A stretch of DNA of 64,000 bases from Euptelea pleiosperma (taxonomy: Eukaryota; Streptophyta; Magnoliopsida; Ranunculales; Eupteleaceae): positions 17,174,753 to 17,238,752 of the forward strand of contig CM068552.1 of assembly GCA_035048495.1 (NCBI GenBank), in the 5' to 3' direction. The notes beneath the pieces were generated by a model. That model worked only from the letters and a program-made list of their open reading frames with translations, did no database searches and had not been told where the DNA came from. Of the stretch, positions 1-11,997 are shown one piece after another; positions within the stretch are counted from its first letter, which is position 1; each line of letters starts with the position of its first letter. The translations under genes and the position numbers were made by a program.

Positions 1-376
1 AGTATCTGTAGAAAGTACTCACTTGGACAAAATTTAGTCTCATTGATTTAAAATGTTTGAAGAAGCACTAGATCCTTTGAGGTTGAAAAATGCAGAGAGA
101 ACTTATGATCTTCCCAGGACAATTGCGAAGTACTTTTGAGTACCAAGTCTAGTTGAACCTCTTATTTTGAAGCCCTCAAAAAGGAAAACATATTCTGTGC
201 AAATCTAGATTTGAGCTCTTCTGGAGATGAGGAAAGACTTGTCTCGATTACAAAGATCTAGACCCCTAGTCCAGTTTTAGATCCCATTCTAAGTTCTTTA
301 TTTATCTTATTGCAATTTTCTCCTTTCCTCCAATTTATGGGCTGTCACCTGGATACTTCAAAATAGGTGCTATACC
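1..376. other. unassigned AT-rich sequence
   Basis: I see no gene, splice-compatible exon or recognisable repeat here. The stretch ends in the 8-bp target duplication (369-376) of the element that follows. Confidence 0.5.
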
Positions 377-1310
377 CAATGTTTTAATCTGACCTCAAGG
401 CGAGGCACATGACCTTGGCCTTGAGGCTTAAACCTCAATTGGCTTATGAGAGGCTTACTCTTCATTCATTTGAGGTTTAAGCCTCAAGGCGGGATGTTTA
501 AGCATTGACTACGCAAGCACATATATGGGCCAAACGTATAAAATTTATTTATTTTTTATAATTTCTCTTATTTTTTTCCATAAAATACCTCACTTATTTA
601 TTTTCCATTTGAAAAAAAACCCCAATGAAGATGGTTTAAATCATCTATATCCTCTTATTTATCCTAGTAAATATGGCATACATGGTTTGGGTAGCTTCGG
701 CTAGAAACGTTTCCAAGTGACTATATTTCTATAGCAGAGAAACAAAAAATGCTAGGGCACCAAGCTCTTAAAAATTTAAGCCTTATGTGATAACGATAAA
801 TATTCTTTAGATTGAAATCAACGAATTCTCAAATAAGTCATTTTTTTGATACGTAGTCATACGCCTCATCAGTTGAGGCTTTATAAAAGGCTGACGCCTC
901 ACACCTTTTACACCTTTTTAACGCCTTGTGTTAGTGGCATGCGCCTCACATGTATATGCAGGTGGGGCAACCATGCCTTAAAAAATTCAATTTATTTATT
1001 TTATTTTCTTCTTTTTTCCCCTAAATGATAGTTGAATAATTTAGGCTATTTTATATGAAATAAAACAAAAAATAATCTCTCTTCCTATATGAAACAGATT
1101 AATGTTATTGTTTATCTTATTATTTATTTATTTATTTATTTTTTTTTGCATTCCTTTAAAAAGTGCGTGCTTGTGGGGCTTATGCCCCATGCCTCACACT
1201 TTAGGCCATTGAAAACCTTGCCCCATGCCTTCGCGTTTAAAACAATTGCTTACGCCTTGCCTCACATAGGCAAAAGGATTCATGTATGCCTCGCGCTTTT
1301 TAAAACATTG
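377..1310. mobile_element. hAT-like non-autonomous DNA transposon
   Basis: The element begins CAATGTTTTAA and ends with the inverse, TTAAAACATTG. Just inside both ends lie inverted GGCGAGGCA / TGCCTCGCG segments. It is flanked by 8-bp direct repeats, GCTATACC at 369-376 and GCTAAACC at 1311-1318, which match at 7 of 8 positions. Eight-base duplications are the hallmark of hAT insertion. The interior is rich in GAGGC/GCCTC motifs and has no transposase that I recognise, so it would have moved only with help from elsewhere. Confidence 0.65.
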
Positions 1311-1318
1311 GCTAAACC

Positions 1319-3035
1319 CTTGTTGGTGTAAATGCTGTATCGGGGTTATATCTTGGCGTATTTGGGTAACATAATTCGTGGGGTTAGCATCTAAATCATT
1401 GCCTCTTGGTTGTAGTTTCACTCTATTACCTTTTCTTAGCATCCCCAACCATCCCGCTTCCTCCATGTGTTGGATGGACTCTTCAAAGTCCCAAGCGAGT
1501 TGCGTGTCCCTATGTGTGGACACAGATTCCCTGGGACTCTTTGTTTTTTTTAAACTAATTTTTTTTAAAGAAAATAAAATTCAATATAGAGAAATTTGGG
1601 GTTTGAACTCTGTGGGGGAAAGAATTGGGTTTTGCTTCTAAGATTTGGTAAAAACCCTGCCAAAATCTACTAAGAAAGTCGTAATATTTTGCCAAGGACT
1701 CGTCGTTATAAAATAAAAATAAATTAATAATTAAATATTCAGCCGAGTCCCCAGATCCTATTTTTTGGGGTTTGCCGAGTTTGACACCTTGTATCCGCGT
1801 TGGACTCCGACACATGTTCGTGTTCATGCAACACAGCTTCCTCCCTATGGTACATGAGTATCTGTATATGACAAAAGTACCGTAATTGACATGATATGAC
1901 ATGGATACATTTCAGGTATATAATTATAATAAATAAATAACGTATGTAACAACGACCTGAACACGTGTGTCAATGTCCGACATAGATACGAGCTGTTTTA
2001 TATGGCGCCTTTAGGAAGTTTGACACGCACACATTCAGATACATTTATTATAATATAATATTTTTTTTATATCTAAATCAAAAGTTTTTAATAAAAGTAA
2101 GGAAAGAAATATATGAAAAGTAAAAGTAAACATTTCTATATGCTATTGAGCTATCCAATAACATAATGAACATTAGATTTATTAAGGGAAAACTATCAAA
2201 CAACTTCAGCTGTGTTTAACAACTTAACAAAGTATTGTATGGAGGATGGAATAGACAAACCCTCTTTAGAAATCATTTTCTCAATAAAAAATTATTAAAA
2301 TAAAGGGTGACATTGTCGATATGACGCTTATCTGCGTGTCAACGTGTCTGATATGACAAAAAACTCTAAAAGTGTTGTGTCCTTGTTACACAGTGGATAA
2401 CAAAATCAGAAAAAACAACATATTAATATTAATATTAGTTTAAATCAATATTCCAATAGTATTAATTTTATTAATATAAAATGAAATATTTTGTAACACT
2501 TATTTGATTATCATACTTTTTTATTGTATGTTTATACATACATTTGCGTATTAATGTGCATCCTTTATAACATTATATCTGAAAGTATCCTTGTAATAGG
2601 TTTTAGGACATCGGTAGGATACTTGTTTCCTTATTCGTGTTCCTAATTTTGGAAAATGTTGAGTCATATCCCCGCTTCCTGTTTCTGTGGCCGTATATGT
2701 AACTTGGCATCATAGCTTCTTCGTCGTATGTCTGGAGCCATCTATCCAATAAAGACCTTTTCGTCTTATAATTCCCCATCCTGTATTTGTGTCCTTATCC
2801 GTCTTCGTTTATTGGCATCATAAATTCTTCATCCATGCAGATGTATCAGGGTCAACGATCCATCATAAGATGGGTTGAGAGGGGTAATAGGGGGGATGAT
2901 ACGATGCTTCACACGGTATATGTCATGGATCCAAGGGTGGGTGGTAGTATTCTGAGTGTTTTAGAGATGGAGATACTTTCACATGTGGGTCGCACATGTA
3001 CGATACCCATATTTGAGGGTCTCATTTCAATGAAC
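1319..3035. other. unassigned sequence
   Basis: There is no convincing coding region. Scattered GTGTCCGACA / GTGTCAACGTGTC motifs between about 1790 and 2390 resemble decayed inverted-repeat transposon material, but I cannot define ends. The short open frames show no family resemblance. Confidence 0.4.
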
Positions 3036-6000
3036 TTTTTTTTTGATTGGTAAAAGAGATATATTAAACGGGGCTGAGGGGCCCCCCAAAATATGTACAA
3101 GGGCATCCTTAAACAAACAAGGCGAAACAAAGCAAAGCAAAACAGGCCTCCAAAAAACAAGCTAGAAAGGCTACAATTATGAAATCAGCCGACCCCACCG
3201 ACACACAAAGTCTTCAAATCTGAAACTATGAAGCTTGGGAATGACAGATCCCCAGAAGTAAACCGCCGCTTTAATCTTCAAGATGATCTTCTCCACATCA
3301 ACCCCTTTATCTTTGAAAATACGAAGATTGCTCTCTTTCCAAACCTCCCAACAAATAGCGAAAGGGATGAGTCTCCACAGAGTACGACCACTATCGGAAA
3401 ACGCTTTCGAATGCCATTCTGTGAACAGGTTGAAGACTGACCTGGGGAGCACCCATGACATACCGAAGAGGCTCAAGAACGTATCCCAAATAGTCCTCAT
3501 CACTCTATAGTGGATAAGCAAATGATTAGTCGTCTCCTCGTCGCTGCAGCACATGATACATCTCTTGTGCATGTGGAACCCACGCTTTTTAAGCTTCTCC
3601 ACCGATAGAATCTTATCCAACATGGCACACCACACAAAGAACTTCACTTTGGAAGGGATGGGATTCTTCCAGATGTTGTTGGCTGGGAAAAAATTGGGAG
3701 AGACACCCGATAAAGAATTGTAGAGGGCTTTTACTGAGAACTTGCCCTTGGGGTCATCTATCCACCATCTTCTGTCCTCCTCACTCTCCGTGAGATTTAC
3801 CCCTTTTAAACGATTAAGTAAAGCCACCATTGAGTCCACCTCCCAATCGTTGATCCTTCTTCTTAGATCTAGATCCTAGGATAGAGAGCCATTATTGGAG
3901 GACGAGACGGCTCGAATCAATTCTCCTTTCCTGTTGGATATGGCATAGATAGAGGGAAATTCTTCACCGAAAGGGAGATCCCCACACCACCTATCTTCCC
4001 AAAATCTGACGTTGTGCCCCTTCCCCACTCTGAAAGTGCTTCTATTCCTAATCTCCCCCATCAACTTGGAGATACCTTTCCACACCCCCGTCCCATACGA
4101 AGAGGATGGAATTCTACTGTCCCACCCGTTCGGATCTACACCCTGCTTGGCCGAGATCACTTTTCTCTATAAGCTCTCTCTTTCAGTGCCGAATCTCCAA
4201 ACCCATTTACTGAGCAAAGCATTGTTCTTGGGCCTAATAAGCCGAATGCCAAGTCCGCCTTCTTTTTTATCCAAACATATCCTTGACCAGCTGACAAGGT
4301 GAAACTTATGGTGCTCTTCGTTATCATCCCATAAAAAATTCCTGATAATACTTTCGATCTTCTTGGCGATTCCCATGGGGAGAAAGAAAAGAGACAAGTA
4401 ATAGATAGGTAGGTTGGAGAGGGTGCTTTTCACTAGAGTAAGCCCGCCGCCTTTGGATAGGAATGGTCTTTTCCAATGGGCCAATCTCCTTTGGAACCAC
4501 TCTACAACCGGATCCCAAATACTCTTGGATCTATAGCTCGCGCCCAAAGGAAGACCGAGATAGACCATAGGAAGTTGCCCTTTTCTACAAGCCAAAGTAG
4601 CATCGATCAAGTCCAAACACCTAACATCTCCCAGTTCAAAGACTTGGATCTTCTCGAGATTGGCACAAAGCTCAGAAACTGCCTCAAAACAACGTAAGAT
4701 GCCTCTGAGAGCTTGAGCTTGGGAGTGGGATGCCTTCATGAAGAAGATAGTATCATTTGCGAACTGCAGGTGGGAAATGGTGGACCCTCTCGTCCTGTAG
4801 AAAAACCTTTCAAAAAACCTCCATCGATCGACTTGGAAGCCATATGACTCAACTCTTCCGCCACTAAGAGAAATAGATATGGGGATAGAGGATCCCCTTG
4901 TCGAAGACCTCTAGTACTCCTGAAGAAACCAACAGGCGCTCCGTTAACAAGAACCGAGAACCGGGTCGTTGACAAGCAAGTGCAGATCCAAGATCTCTAT
5001 TTCTCCCCGAACCCCATACAACCCATCACGTACTCGAGGAACGGCCAATTAACGTGATCATAAGCCTTCTCCAAGTCCACCTTACCAATAATGCCAGGAG
5101 TGCCTCCTTGGATTCTCGAATCAATGACCTCGTTAGCTATCAAAACCCCATCAAGGATCTGACGGTCACTCACAAACGCCCCCTGAAAGGAAGATATAAT
5201 ATTGCCCATCACTCTTTGAGTTTGGTTGCCATCACCTTGGCGATAATTTTATGTGTTGCCAATCAAGCTAGCTTGGAAGTCGGCAAGAGAAACGACTCCT
5301 TCTTTCTTAAGAAGTAGGGCTATAAATGTAGTGTTTACTCTCCAGTCGAGCCACGAATCCTGGTAGAACTCCTCCACCACCTGCATAAAATCTTGTCCCA
5401 CAATAGACCAATAGCTACTAAAGAAGGCTAAAGGGAAGCCATCAAGCCCAAGCGCCTTGTCGTCCCCAAGGGACTTAATGGCGGCTAGGACTTTCTCCTC
5501 CTCGAATGGTCTCTCCAGCCACCTACCTTGATCCTCCTCTAGAATGCCAAAGTCCAGCCCGTCCAGCTTCGGCCTAACTGCCACTTTTTCAAAATAGAGA
5601 TTGGAATAAAATGATACAATAGCATCTCTAATTCCTGTCTCATCTTCAATCGACGACCCATCTACCTTTATGCTAGAGATGTTATTGACTCTTCTTCTGG
5701 CGTTGGCTATCCTGTGGAAAAACTTGGTATTCCTATCCCCTTCTCTGAGCCATCTCATTCTGGACTTTTGCTTCCAACTAATTTCCTCCAAACGAGCCAA
5801 TGCCAAAAACTCCTTCAACTCCGTCCTACTGTAAACTTCCATAGGGATGGCCTCGGTTTCTTCTTGCCTGTCTATGCGAGCTATCTCCTCCATCACTGCA
5901 CCCATCTTCTTGTCAATTCTGCCAAAAACCTCCCAATTCCAAACTTTCAAATGCTTTTTAAGAGCATTGAGTTTAATCCAGAAAATGTAACTAGCTCTAC

Positions 6001-6061
6001 CAGTAATAGCAAAGGAACTCCACCAAGATTCCACCTTGTTAAAGAAGGATGACTCTTTCAT
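3036..6061 (-). mobile_element. L1-type LINE, 5'-truncated, antisense
   Basis: This is a non-LTR retrotransposon read right to left. It ends at 3036-3044 in a T run, which is its poly(A) tail on the minus strand, preceded by the 3' signature ATCTCTTTTACCAATC. It starts at about 6061, inside the spacer between the endonuclease and reverse transcriptase domains, so ORF1 and the endonuclease are missing. That fits incomplete target-primed reverse transcription. I found no clean target-site duplication. Confidence 0.85.
3177..6061 (-). pseudogene. L1 ORF2 remnant: reverse transcriptase and zinc-binding domain
   Basis: Pieces in successive frames give, in order: the pre-RT region (6061-5249, with NTKFFHRIANARRR and the RT opening); QGAFVSDRQILDG and [11 protein letters not shown] (5212-4997); [20 protein letters not shown] (4975-4736); the palm region (4739-4167); and the C-terminal RT zinc-binding domain with NPIPSKVKFFVW and a C-x-x-C pair (3839-3177). 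At least four frame breaks separate them. The catalytic motif, normally (F/Y)ADD, reads FANDT, so the first aspartate is lost. The enzyme cannot be active. It lies upstream of and antisense to TIC40. Confidence 0.88.
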
Positions 6062-6339
6062 CTATAAGAACCAATTTCAGGGTAGTGATACTTACATAAG
6101 TACAACAGGAGTGGAATTGAACACTCACAATCTTGAGAAAGGTAGATAGTGGTGTTATCATGGAGATTTGAGGTAATCGATATCTTGACTAGGTGGTGTT
6201 GAAGGCGTAGGGTCGGCTTGGGGATTATTTTTATGTGGGATTCTATATGCATTAGTGGGTTGGACAAGGTTAAGGGTTCTTACTCTATAAATGTCACTTT
6301 TGAGGAGTGTTTTGATAATTTTGGATGAATGTTGTCAGC
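6062..6339. other. unassigned sequence between two LINEs
   Basis: I recognise nothing certain here. Part of it may be the endonuclease-domain start of the sense LINE that follows, too decayed to place. Confidence 0.35.
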
Positions 6340-6432
6340 AATTTATGACCTTAATAATTAGTGTGAGAGGAGCAAGCTTTAGGAGGAGCTTAGTAAGGTC
6401 TGGAATAGATGGAATATTCCTTGGTGCTTTTG

Positions 6433-6463
<31 letters not shown>

Positions 6464-7975
6464 TGGTTCGATTTGCGAGGGAGAACTCAAGAGGAAGTAG
6501 GCTTTTTACTGTTAAGTGAATTTTTTTGAATTCATCCGAGGTATTTACTTGATTAATCTCCCACTTAGTGGGGCTGCTTTCACGTGGTTAAATCAGCAAG
6601 AGAATCCTATCTTGTGTCAACTAGATAGATTCCTTATTGATTTGGAATGAGAAGCTCATTTTCCTTGTGGTCCAATATGTTCTTTTTCGGCTAGTGTTTG
6701 AGCATAGGCCTACTTGGTTCAACGGTGGGACTGAAGAGACGCCCGACTTTGTTTAGATTTGAGAATATGTGGATAAAAGATCCTACTCTCAGGAAGAAAG
6801 TTTAAAGGTGGTGGAAAGAAGCTCTGATCACAAGTGGGTGGGTTATTCTTTTTGTATGAAGCTTAAGGTGTTAAAGGAGAAGCTTAAATCTTAGAATGTG
6901 GAAGTATTTGGTAAGGTTGGACAAAGGAGACCTGAGCTTATAAAAGAAATTATTTGGATTCTTTAGAAGAGAATACCCTATCCCTAGAGGAGATTGCGAA
7001 GAGGGAGTTGTTCAAAAGTGACCTTGCGGAAATGTGTAAGAGGGAGGAGATAAGTTGGGGGCGAAAGTCTATAATCAGGTGGTTAATGGTTGAGGATAAG
7101 AATACGAGCTTTTTGCATGCTTGTGCTAATGCCTGAAGGAGAACTAATACCATATCCAGAATCAAGGTGGGGGACAGGGTGGTGGAGGATGAGGATGAAG
7201 TCAAAATGGAGACTAGAATATTAGAAGAAAGTGAAGAGACTTTATTTAGTAGAGCACAGAGTGTCCCTTGCTCCTGATGGCATGGAGTTTAATGTATTAG
7301 AGAGTTGTAGTTCATCCTGGTTGGAGAGGAGGTTTGTGGAAGAAGAAGTCTACGCAGCCATTAAATCCTTGGGTGGTGACAGCTTTGGGTCTAGACGGGT
7401 TTTCGATTGCATTTTATAAGTATGAAAGTTTTACATGAATTCTATGCCAGGGCGGTATGAGATAAAGGTATGCTTCGTTAATTTACCTTATTTCGAAAAT
7501 TGAAGGAGCAGAGGAGATTAAAGATTTTTAAGTGCATTGGCCTCACTTGTAGCCAAAGTTCTTTTAGGGAGGCTTAAGCAGGTGGTTGATATAGTGGTGG
7601 GCCCACACCAAGGAGCTTTCATTAAGGGTTCCTAGATTTGGGATGACGTCCTCATTGCTAGTGATTGTATTGATGCTAGAAGAAGGAACTGGGAGAAGGG
7701 GCTAGTGTGTTAACTCTATATAGAGATGGCTCATGATCACGTGGAATGATTTTTTTTTTTTGACTACTTGATTGATGGGCAGTATGGGGTTTGGTGTTAG
7801 GTGAGGAAGTGGATGTGGGTGTGTGTGTCAACTGCATATTTCTCAATCTTGGTGAATGGTTTGCCTGAGGGATTCTTCCAAAGCTCTAGGGGACTTATAC
7901 AAGGCGATCCGATCTTGCCCTTGCTATATCAGTGGTGGAAGCTCTTAGTAAGTTGATTCGAATAGTGGAAGAGTT
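6340..7975 (+). pseudogene. L1 LINE ORF2 remnant, sense, 3'-truncated
   Basis: Translated fragments follow the L1 ORF2 order. The endonuclease end comes first (about 6540-6640, GAAFTWLNQQENPILCQLDR). The spacer follows (6954-7136, SWGRKSIIRWLMVEDKNTSF), then the early RT (7310-7420, VEEEVYAAIKSLGG; 7590-7760, VVGPHQGAFIKGS), then the RT core (7850-7960, [11 protein letters not shown] and LIQGDPI). Many stops and frameshifts interrupt it. The copy stops abruptly within the RT at about 7975, where an L1 of the opposite strand begins. No poly(A) tail is present, so the 3' half was lost after insertion. Confidence 0.75.
6435..6463 (+). repeat. (GT)7 followed by a 15-G run
   Basis: Seven GT units (6435-6448) run into fifteen consecutive G (6449-6463). 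They lie where the L1 endonuclease normally reads GGDFNV, so the tract probably grew by slippage from a G-rich codon cluster. The exact G count is prone to sequencing error. Confidence 0.8.
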
Positions 7976-9471
7976 GGGCCTAGCAAACATAGGAAGGCGG
8001 TCCAACAGACATTCCATACATCTAGCACAATCTGCAAATGTATAATCCACATCATCCCTAATCCCTATCACCATGTCCGTCCCAAGATTGATCCTCAAGC
8101 TGAAGATTGCTTCAAAGCACCAAAGAATGTCTCGAAGATTAGTTGCCTTATACACCGAAGCATCCAAAAACAAAATGGTATTATCGACAAATTGCAAATG
8201 GGAAACAATGGGACCTTCCGTACCCGCCCTAAAATCAGAAATAAGCCCTTCTCATGCTTTACAAATGACCTTACTCACAACCTCTGCCACAATAAAAAAA
8301 GGAACGGACAAAGAGGATCACCTTGTCTAAGATATTTAAAACTGTGGAAGAATCTCTCCAGTGCATCGTTAACAAGGACCGAGAGAGATGCAAAAGAAAT
8401 TCAAGCATTTACCAAGTCCTCCACTTTATTCCAAACCCCATTCTTTCTAATAAAGAATCGAGAAAGGACTAATCCACATGGTCATATTGTTTTTCTGCAT
8501 CCAGTTTATAAATCACCCCTCTCACCACTTCTAAGCCTGGAATTACATTCGCTAGCAATCAGCACAACATCCATAATTTGATGCCCTTTGATGAAAGCAC
8601 CTTGGTAAGGACCCACCACTCGGTTGATGATCTGCTTCAATCTTCCGGCCAGAACATTAGCCAAAATCTTGTACATACTCCCCACAAGGCTTATGGTCTA
8701 AACTCTTTCAATTATTCGCCCCCTTCTTTCTTTTGAATGGGCGTCAGGAAAGTAGCATCTGAGCCCCTATCCCACCTTGTTTAATGAGGTCCCAACATTC
8801 TTTGTAGAATTCTATGGGGAAGCTGTACGGGCTTATTCCCCTTAAGTGATTTTATAGCCTCTAAGACTTCCTTCTCTTCAAACTTCCTCTCAAACCAATC
8901 ACTCTTGGAATTATCCGAGGAATAAAAAACAATACCATCCATGATCTAACAACGGTCTAGAAGAATGCTCCTCATTGTAAAGAGGCTTATAAAATTGGAC
9001 CATTGCCTTTTGGATTTCTTCTCCCTCTTCTACAATGCTACCCCCCACCCAAACCTTGCAAATGAAGTTGGCCCTATTTCGTGCATTTGCACAGAAATGA
9101 AAGAATTTGGTGTTTTTGTGCCCAACTTTTAGCCACCGAATCACTTGATTTTTCCCTCCAAGAAATGTCATCTTCCGGGTCAACTCACCAGCCTCCTTTC
9201 GTACCATATGCCCTTCCACCCTTCTATTCTTTAGATAAATGCGTCTCTTTCCCTTTTTGTCCAATTCTATTTTATGGTTAAGATTTTTTTTTTCCACATC
9301 CACGTGCCCAAAAGCCTCTTTATTCCAAATCCTTATTCTCTCTTTTAGGAACTTTAGTTTCATATGGAATCTTTGGCCTGCTCATCCATCAACAATGCAA
9401 TATGTCCACCATTCTTCTATCTTCTCTTTAAACCAGATCTGTAAACCACATATTCTCAAACTTAAAAGGGG
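7976..9471 (-). pseudogene. L1 LINE ORF2 remnant, antisense (RT part)
   Basis: Read right to left, this holds the spacer (9363-8911: IRIWNKEAFGHVD, VIRWLKVGHKNTKFFHFCAN) and RT. The catalytic region is at about 8200 (LQFVDNTILFLDAS), where the second aspartate of the DD pair is replaced by asparagine. It ends at about 7976-7985 near the motif that normally reads LPMKYLGLPLG. Its 5' continuation resumes at 11417, beyond a Copia insertion. The sequence differs clearly from the sense LINE it abuts, so the two are separate subfamilies, not one element folded back. Confidence 0.78.
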
Positions 9472-9476
9472 CCGGC

Positions 9477-9657
9477 TATTATCATATACGTATTTCTACG
9501 TATATTTCATGTATTACTCTTGAGGGGTATATTTGTCTTTTTGTATTCATTTTTTACATAAAATAAGATTATGGAGTCATTGTGACCTAATCACAAGACA
9601 TCCTTCCTTTCTCTGTTCTCTCTTGTCTAAATCTAACCCTAATTGAAGAATTCAACT
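9477..9657 (+). repeat. 5' LTR of Copia-A
   Basis: 181 bp. It begins TATTATCATATACG, a mutated TGTTATC start, and ends TTCAACT directly before the primer-binding site. It differs from the 3' LTR by point changes and a short insertion near TCTCTCTTGTC. Confidence 0.85.
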
Positions 9658-9731
9658 TGGTATCAGAGCCTTATGGCTTGGGAGGTCGTGGGTTCAAGTC
9701 TCTAGCGGAGTGTATTCCCGCTGAGGGGGAG

Positions 9732-9850
9732 TGTTAGCGGATGATTTGTTCCCGCGCACGTGTTGTGTTGGCCCGACGACCCGTTGATATACATAGTTGT
9801 TTCACCCTTCCCCAAAAGGTCGATTTTTTGGGGTAAATGGTTATTTAACA
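9732..9850 (+). repeat. extra LTR-like unit inside Copia-A, with PPT before and PBS after
   Basis: A 119-bp unit begins TGTTAGCGG and ends TTTAACA. It is directly preceded by GAGGGGGAG, a polypurine tract, and directly followed by TGGTATCAAAGC, a second primer-binding site. It is unlike the outer LTRs, so it comes from another family. The order PPT-LTR-PBS is the reverse of a normal element and resembles a one-LTR circle junction or tandem element reduced to a single LTR. Confidence 0.6.
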
Positions 9851-9862
9851 TGGTATCAAAGC

Positions 9863-11230
9863 AGACGGGTTAGTTGAGAAGTACAAGGCGTGATTAGTAG
9901 CCAAGGGGTACACCCAGATTTATGGGATTGACTGTGTGGAAACCTTTGCACCCGGGGCAAAGATAAACTCCATCAGGGTGTTGTTGTCTTTGGTAGCAAA
10001 CCAAGAGAGGCCTTTGCATCGGCTAGATGTGAAGAATGCCTTTCTTCATGGGGACCTACATGAAGAAGTGTATATGGTGCCCCTACCTGGATTCACTCCA
10101 CCAGGAAATAGTAGCAAGGTGTGTCGACTGAAGAAAGCTCTCTATGGGCTTAAACAATCTCCAAGGGCATGGTTCGAGAGATTTACCCTAGCTGTAAAAA
10201 GGCTAGGTTATACTCAAAGTCAGGCCGATCACACCTTATTTTTGAAGCATCAAGGGAAGAACACCACTTCCCTCATTGTTTATGTTGATGACATCATTCT
10301 CATAGGAAATGATGCAGAAGAGGTAGCTAAGCTGAAGCGCCAGTTAGCAGAGGAGTTTGAAACCAAAGATCTAGGACTTCTCAAGTACTTCCTAGGCATC
10401 GAAGTTGCAAGATCCAGTCAGGGGATCTTCATCTCTCAGAGGAAGTATGTCTTAGACTTGTTACAAGACTCAGACAGATTAGGTACCAAACCAGTGGACA
10501 CTCCTATAGAACAGAATCACCGGCTGATGTTAGCGGTGAGCTACTACAGGATGTAGGGAGCTTTCAGAGGTTAGTTGGGCGATTGATCTATTTCCTGACT
10601 CGACCGGACATTGCCTATGCAGTGAGTGTGATCAGTCAGTATATGCATTCACCCAAAGATGTTCATCTCGAGGCAGCACATCGGATCTTGAGATATCTCA
10701 AGTCAGCTCCTGGTAGAGGTCTTCTGTTTGAGAAGAATGGCCACATGCATATAGAGGCGTATACTGATGCCGACTGGGCATAGGCCAAAGATGATCGGAG
10801 ATCTACTTCTGGATATTGTATCTTTGTTGGGGGCAATTTGGTCACTTGGAGAAGCAAAAAGCAACTCGTTGTCGCCAGATCTAGTGCAGAGGCCGAATTC
10901 AGAGCAATGACACATGGCTTGTGTGAGATGCTCTGGTTGAAGGTGTTGGTTGCTGAACTTGCTTTCCCAGTATCAGGGTCTGTGAGCTTGTACTGTGACA
11001 ATAAGGCCGCCATCAGTATTGCTCACAATCCCGTGCCGTATGATCGTGCCAAACACATTGAGGTGGACCGGCACTTCATTAGGGAGAAGATTGTCTCTGG
11101 AGCAGTGTGCACCCCATTTGTGAAGACTGATGAACAGGTTGCAGATGTCTTCACGAAGGGAGTTCCAAGCTGGCAACTCCATAAATGTTTGTTCAAGTTG
11201 GGCATGAGAGATATCTATGCACCAACTTGA
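9863..11230 (+). pseudogene. Copia RT-RNase H remnant
   Basis: The region begins in the middle of the RT (KGYTQIYGID, then [13 protein letters not shown]), with the catalytic VYVDDI motif intact at about 10280. It runs through RNase H ([43 protein letters not shown]) to a stop at 11228-11230, just before the polypurine tract. A small deletion at about 10530-10550 shifts the frame, and a TAG at 10784 follows DADWA. No gag, protease or integrase is left. Confidence 0.85.
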
Positions 11231-11237
11231 GGGGGAG

Positions 11238-11411
11238 TGTTATCATATACGTATTTCTACGTATATTTCATGTATTACCCTTGAGGGGTATATTTATCTT
11301 TTTGTATTCATTTTTTACATAAAATAAGATTATGGAGTCATTGTGACCTAATCACGAGACATCCTACCTTTCTCTCTTCTCTAAATCTAACCCTAATTGA
11401 AGAATTCAACT
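11238..11411 (+). repeat. 3' LTR of Copia-A
   Basis: 174 bp starting TGTTATCATATACG, directly after GAGGGGGAG. It is highly similar to 9477-9657. Confidence 0.85.
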
Positions 11412-11416
11412 CCAGC

Positions 11417-11997
11417 CTTATCCTAGGTACCACATTGTGAAGAATGATAAGAACATGATCTGAGGCAGGTCTAGGAAGGGCCTATTGGCTATGCATAAAC
11501 TCTGAAAAGGTCTTCATACATGGGCTAATTCTGCCTCCCCCTTTTTTCTCATGAGAGAATTGCATGACATTAAAATCCCCTTCAATACACCATGGTTGAC
11601 ACCATCTTCTCCTCCCTGAGTCCAATTCTTTCCAAAAACACCTTCTAATCTTTTGATTATTCGGTCCATAAACCGAGGTGAGAGCCTATTGGAATTGATC
11701 AGCTACATTCTTGAATACTACCAAGACCAAGTAATTTCCCACCCAAACATCCTTGCCTTCCACCACCTTAGAGTCCTACATAATAACTATGCCACCTGCA
11801 GTACCTGACACTGGAAGAGCGGCCCATTCTACTTGTCTACGGCCCCAAATGTCTGAAGCCATTTTCCAGTTAACTACTTCTAATTTTGATTGTTGGATTA
11901 ACACAATCTTAACCTTATAATCTAACAACGTCTACTTGACCACAAATCTGCGAGAGGGACTCCCTAGGTCCCTAACATTCCATGCAACAATCTTCAT
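11417..11997 (-). pseudogene. L1 LINE endonuclease domain, antisense
   Basis: This is the upstream part of the LINE at 7976-9471. Read right to left from an ATG at 11997 it gives MKIVAWNVRDLG, the usual start of an L1 apurinic-type endonuclease, then SVYGP-type and EGDFNVMQF motifs, then PASDHVLIIL just before the Copia insertion. The motif normally reading QETK is QQSK, so the catalytic glutamate is gone. Several stops interrupt it. The reading joins that of the other part across Copia-A. Confidence 0.75.

Larger units (their letters stand above)
9477..11411 (+). mobile_element. internally deleted Copia retrotransposon (Copia-A)
   Basis: Two direct LTRs (9477-9657 and 11238-11411) flank about 1.6 kb. 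The target duplication is CCGGC (9472-9476) and CCAGC (11412-11416), one transition apart. The primer-binding site TGGTATCAGAGC (9658-9669) matches the initiator-tRNA-Met type, and the polypurine tract GAGGGGGAG precedes the 3' LTR. Gag, protease, integrase and the start of RT are missing. The insertion splits an antisense L1 exactly where its reading resumes at 11417. Relatives of the same family lie antisense at 41563-43435. Confidence 0.85.

Noticed and set aside
1194..1902. Antisense open frames of about 110 codons
   Set aside because: They overlap transposon ends and AT-rich sequence, with no family resemblance and no splice-compatible neighbours.
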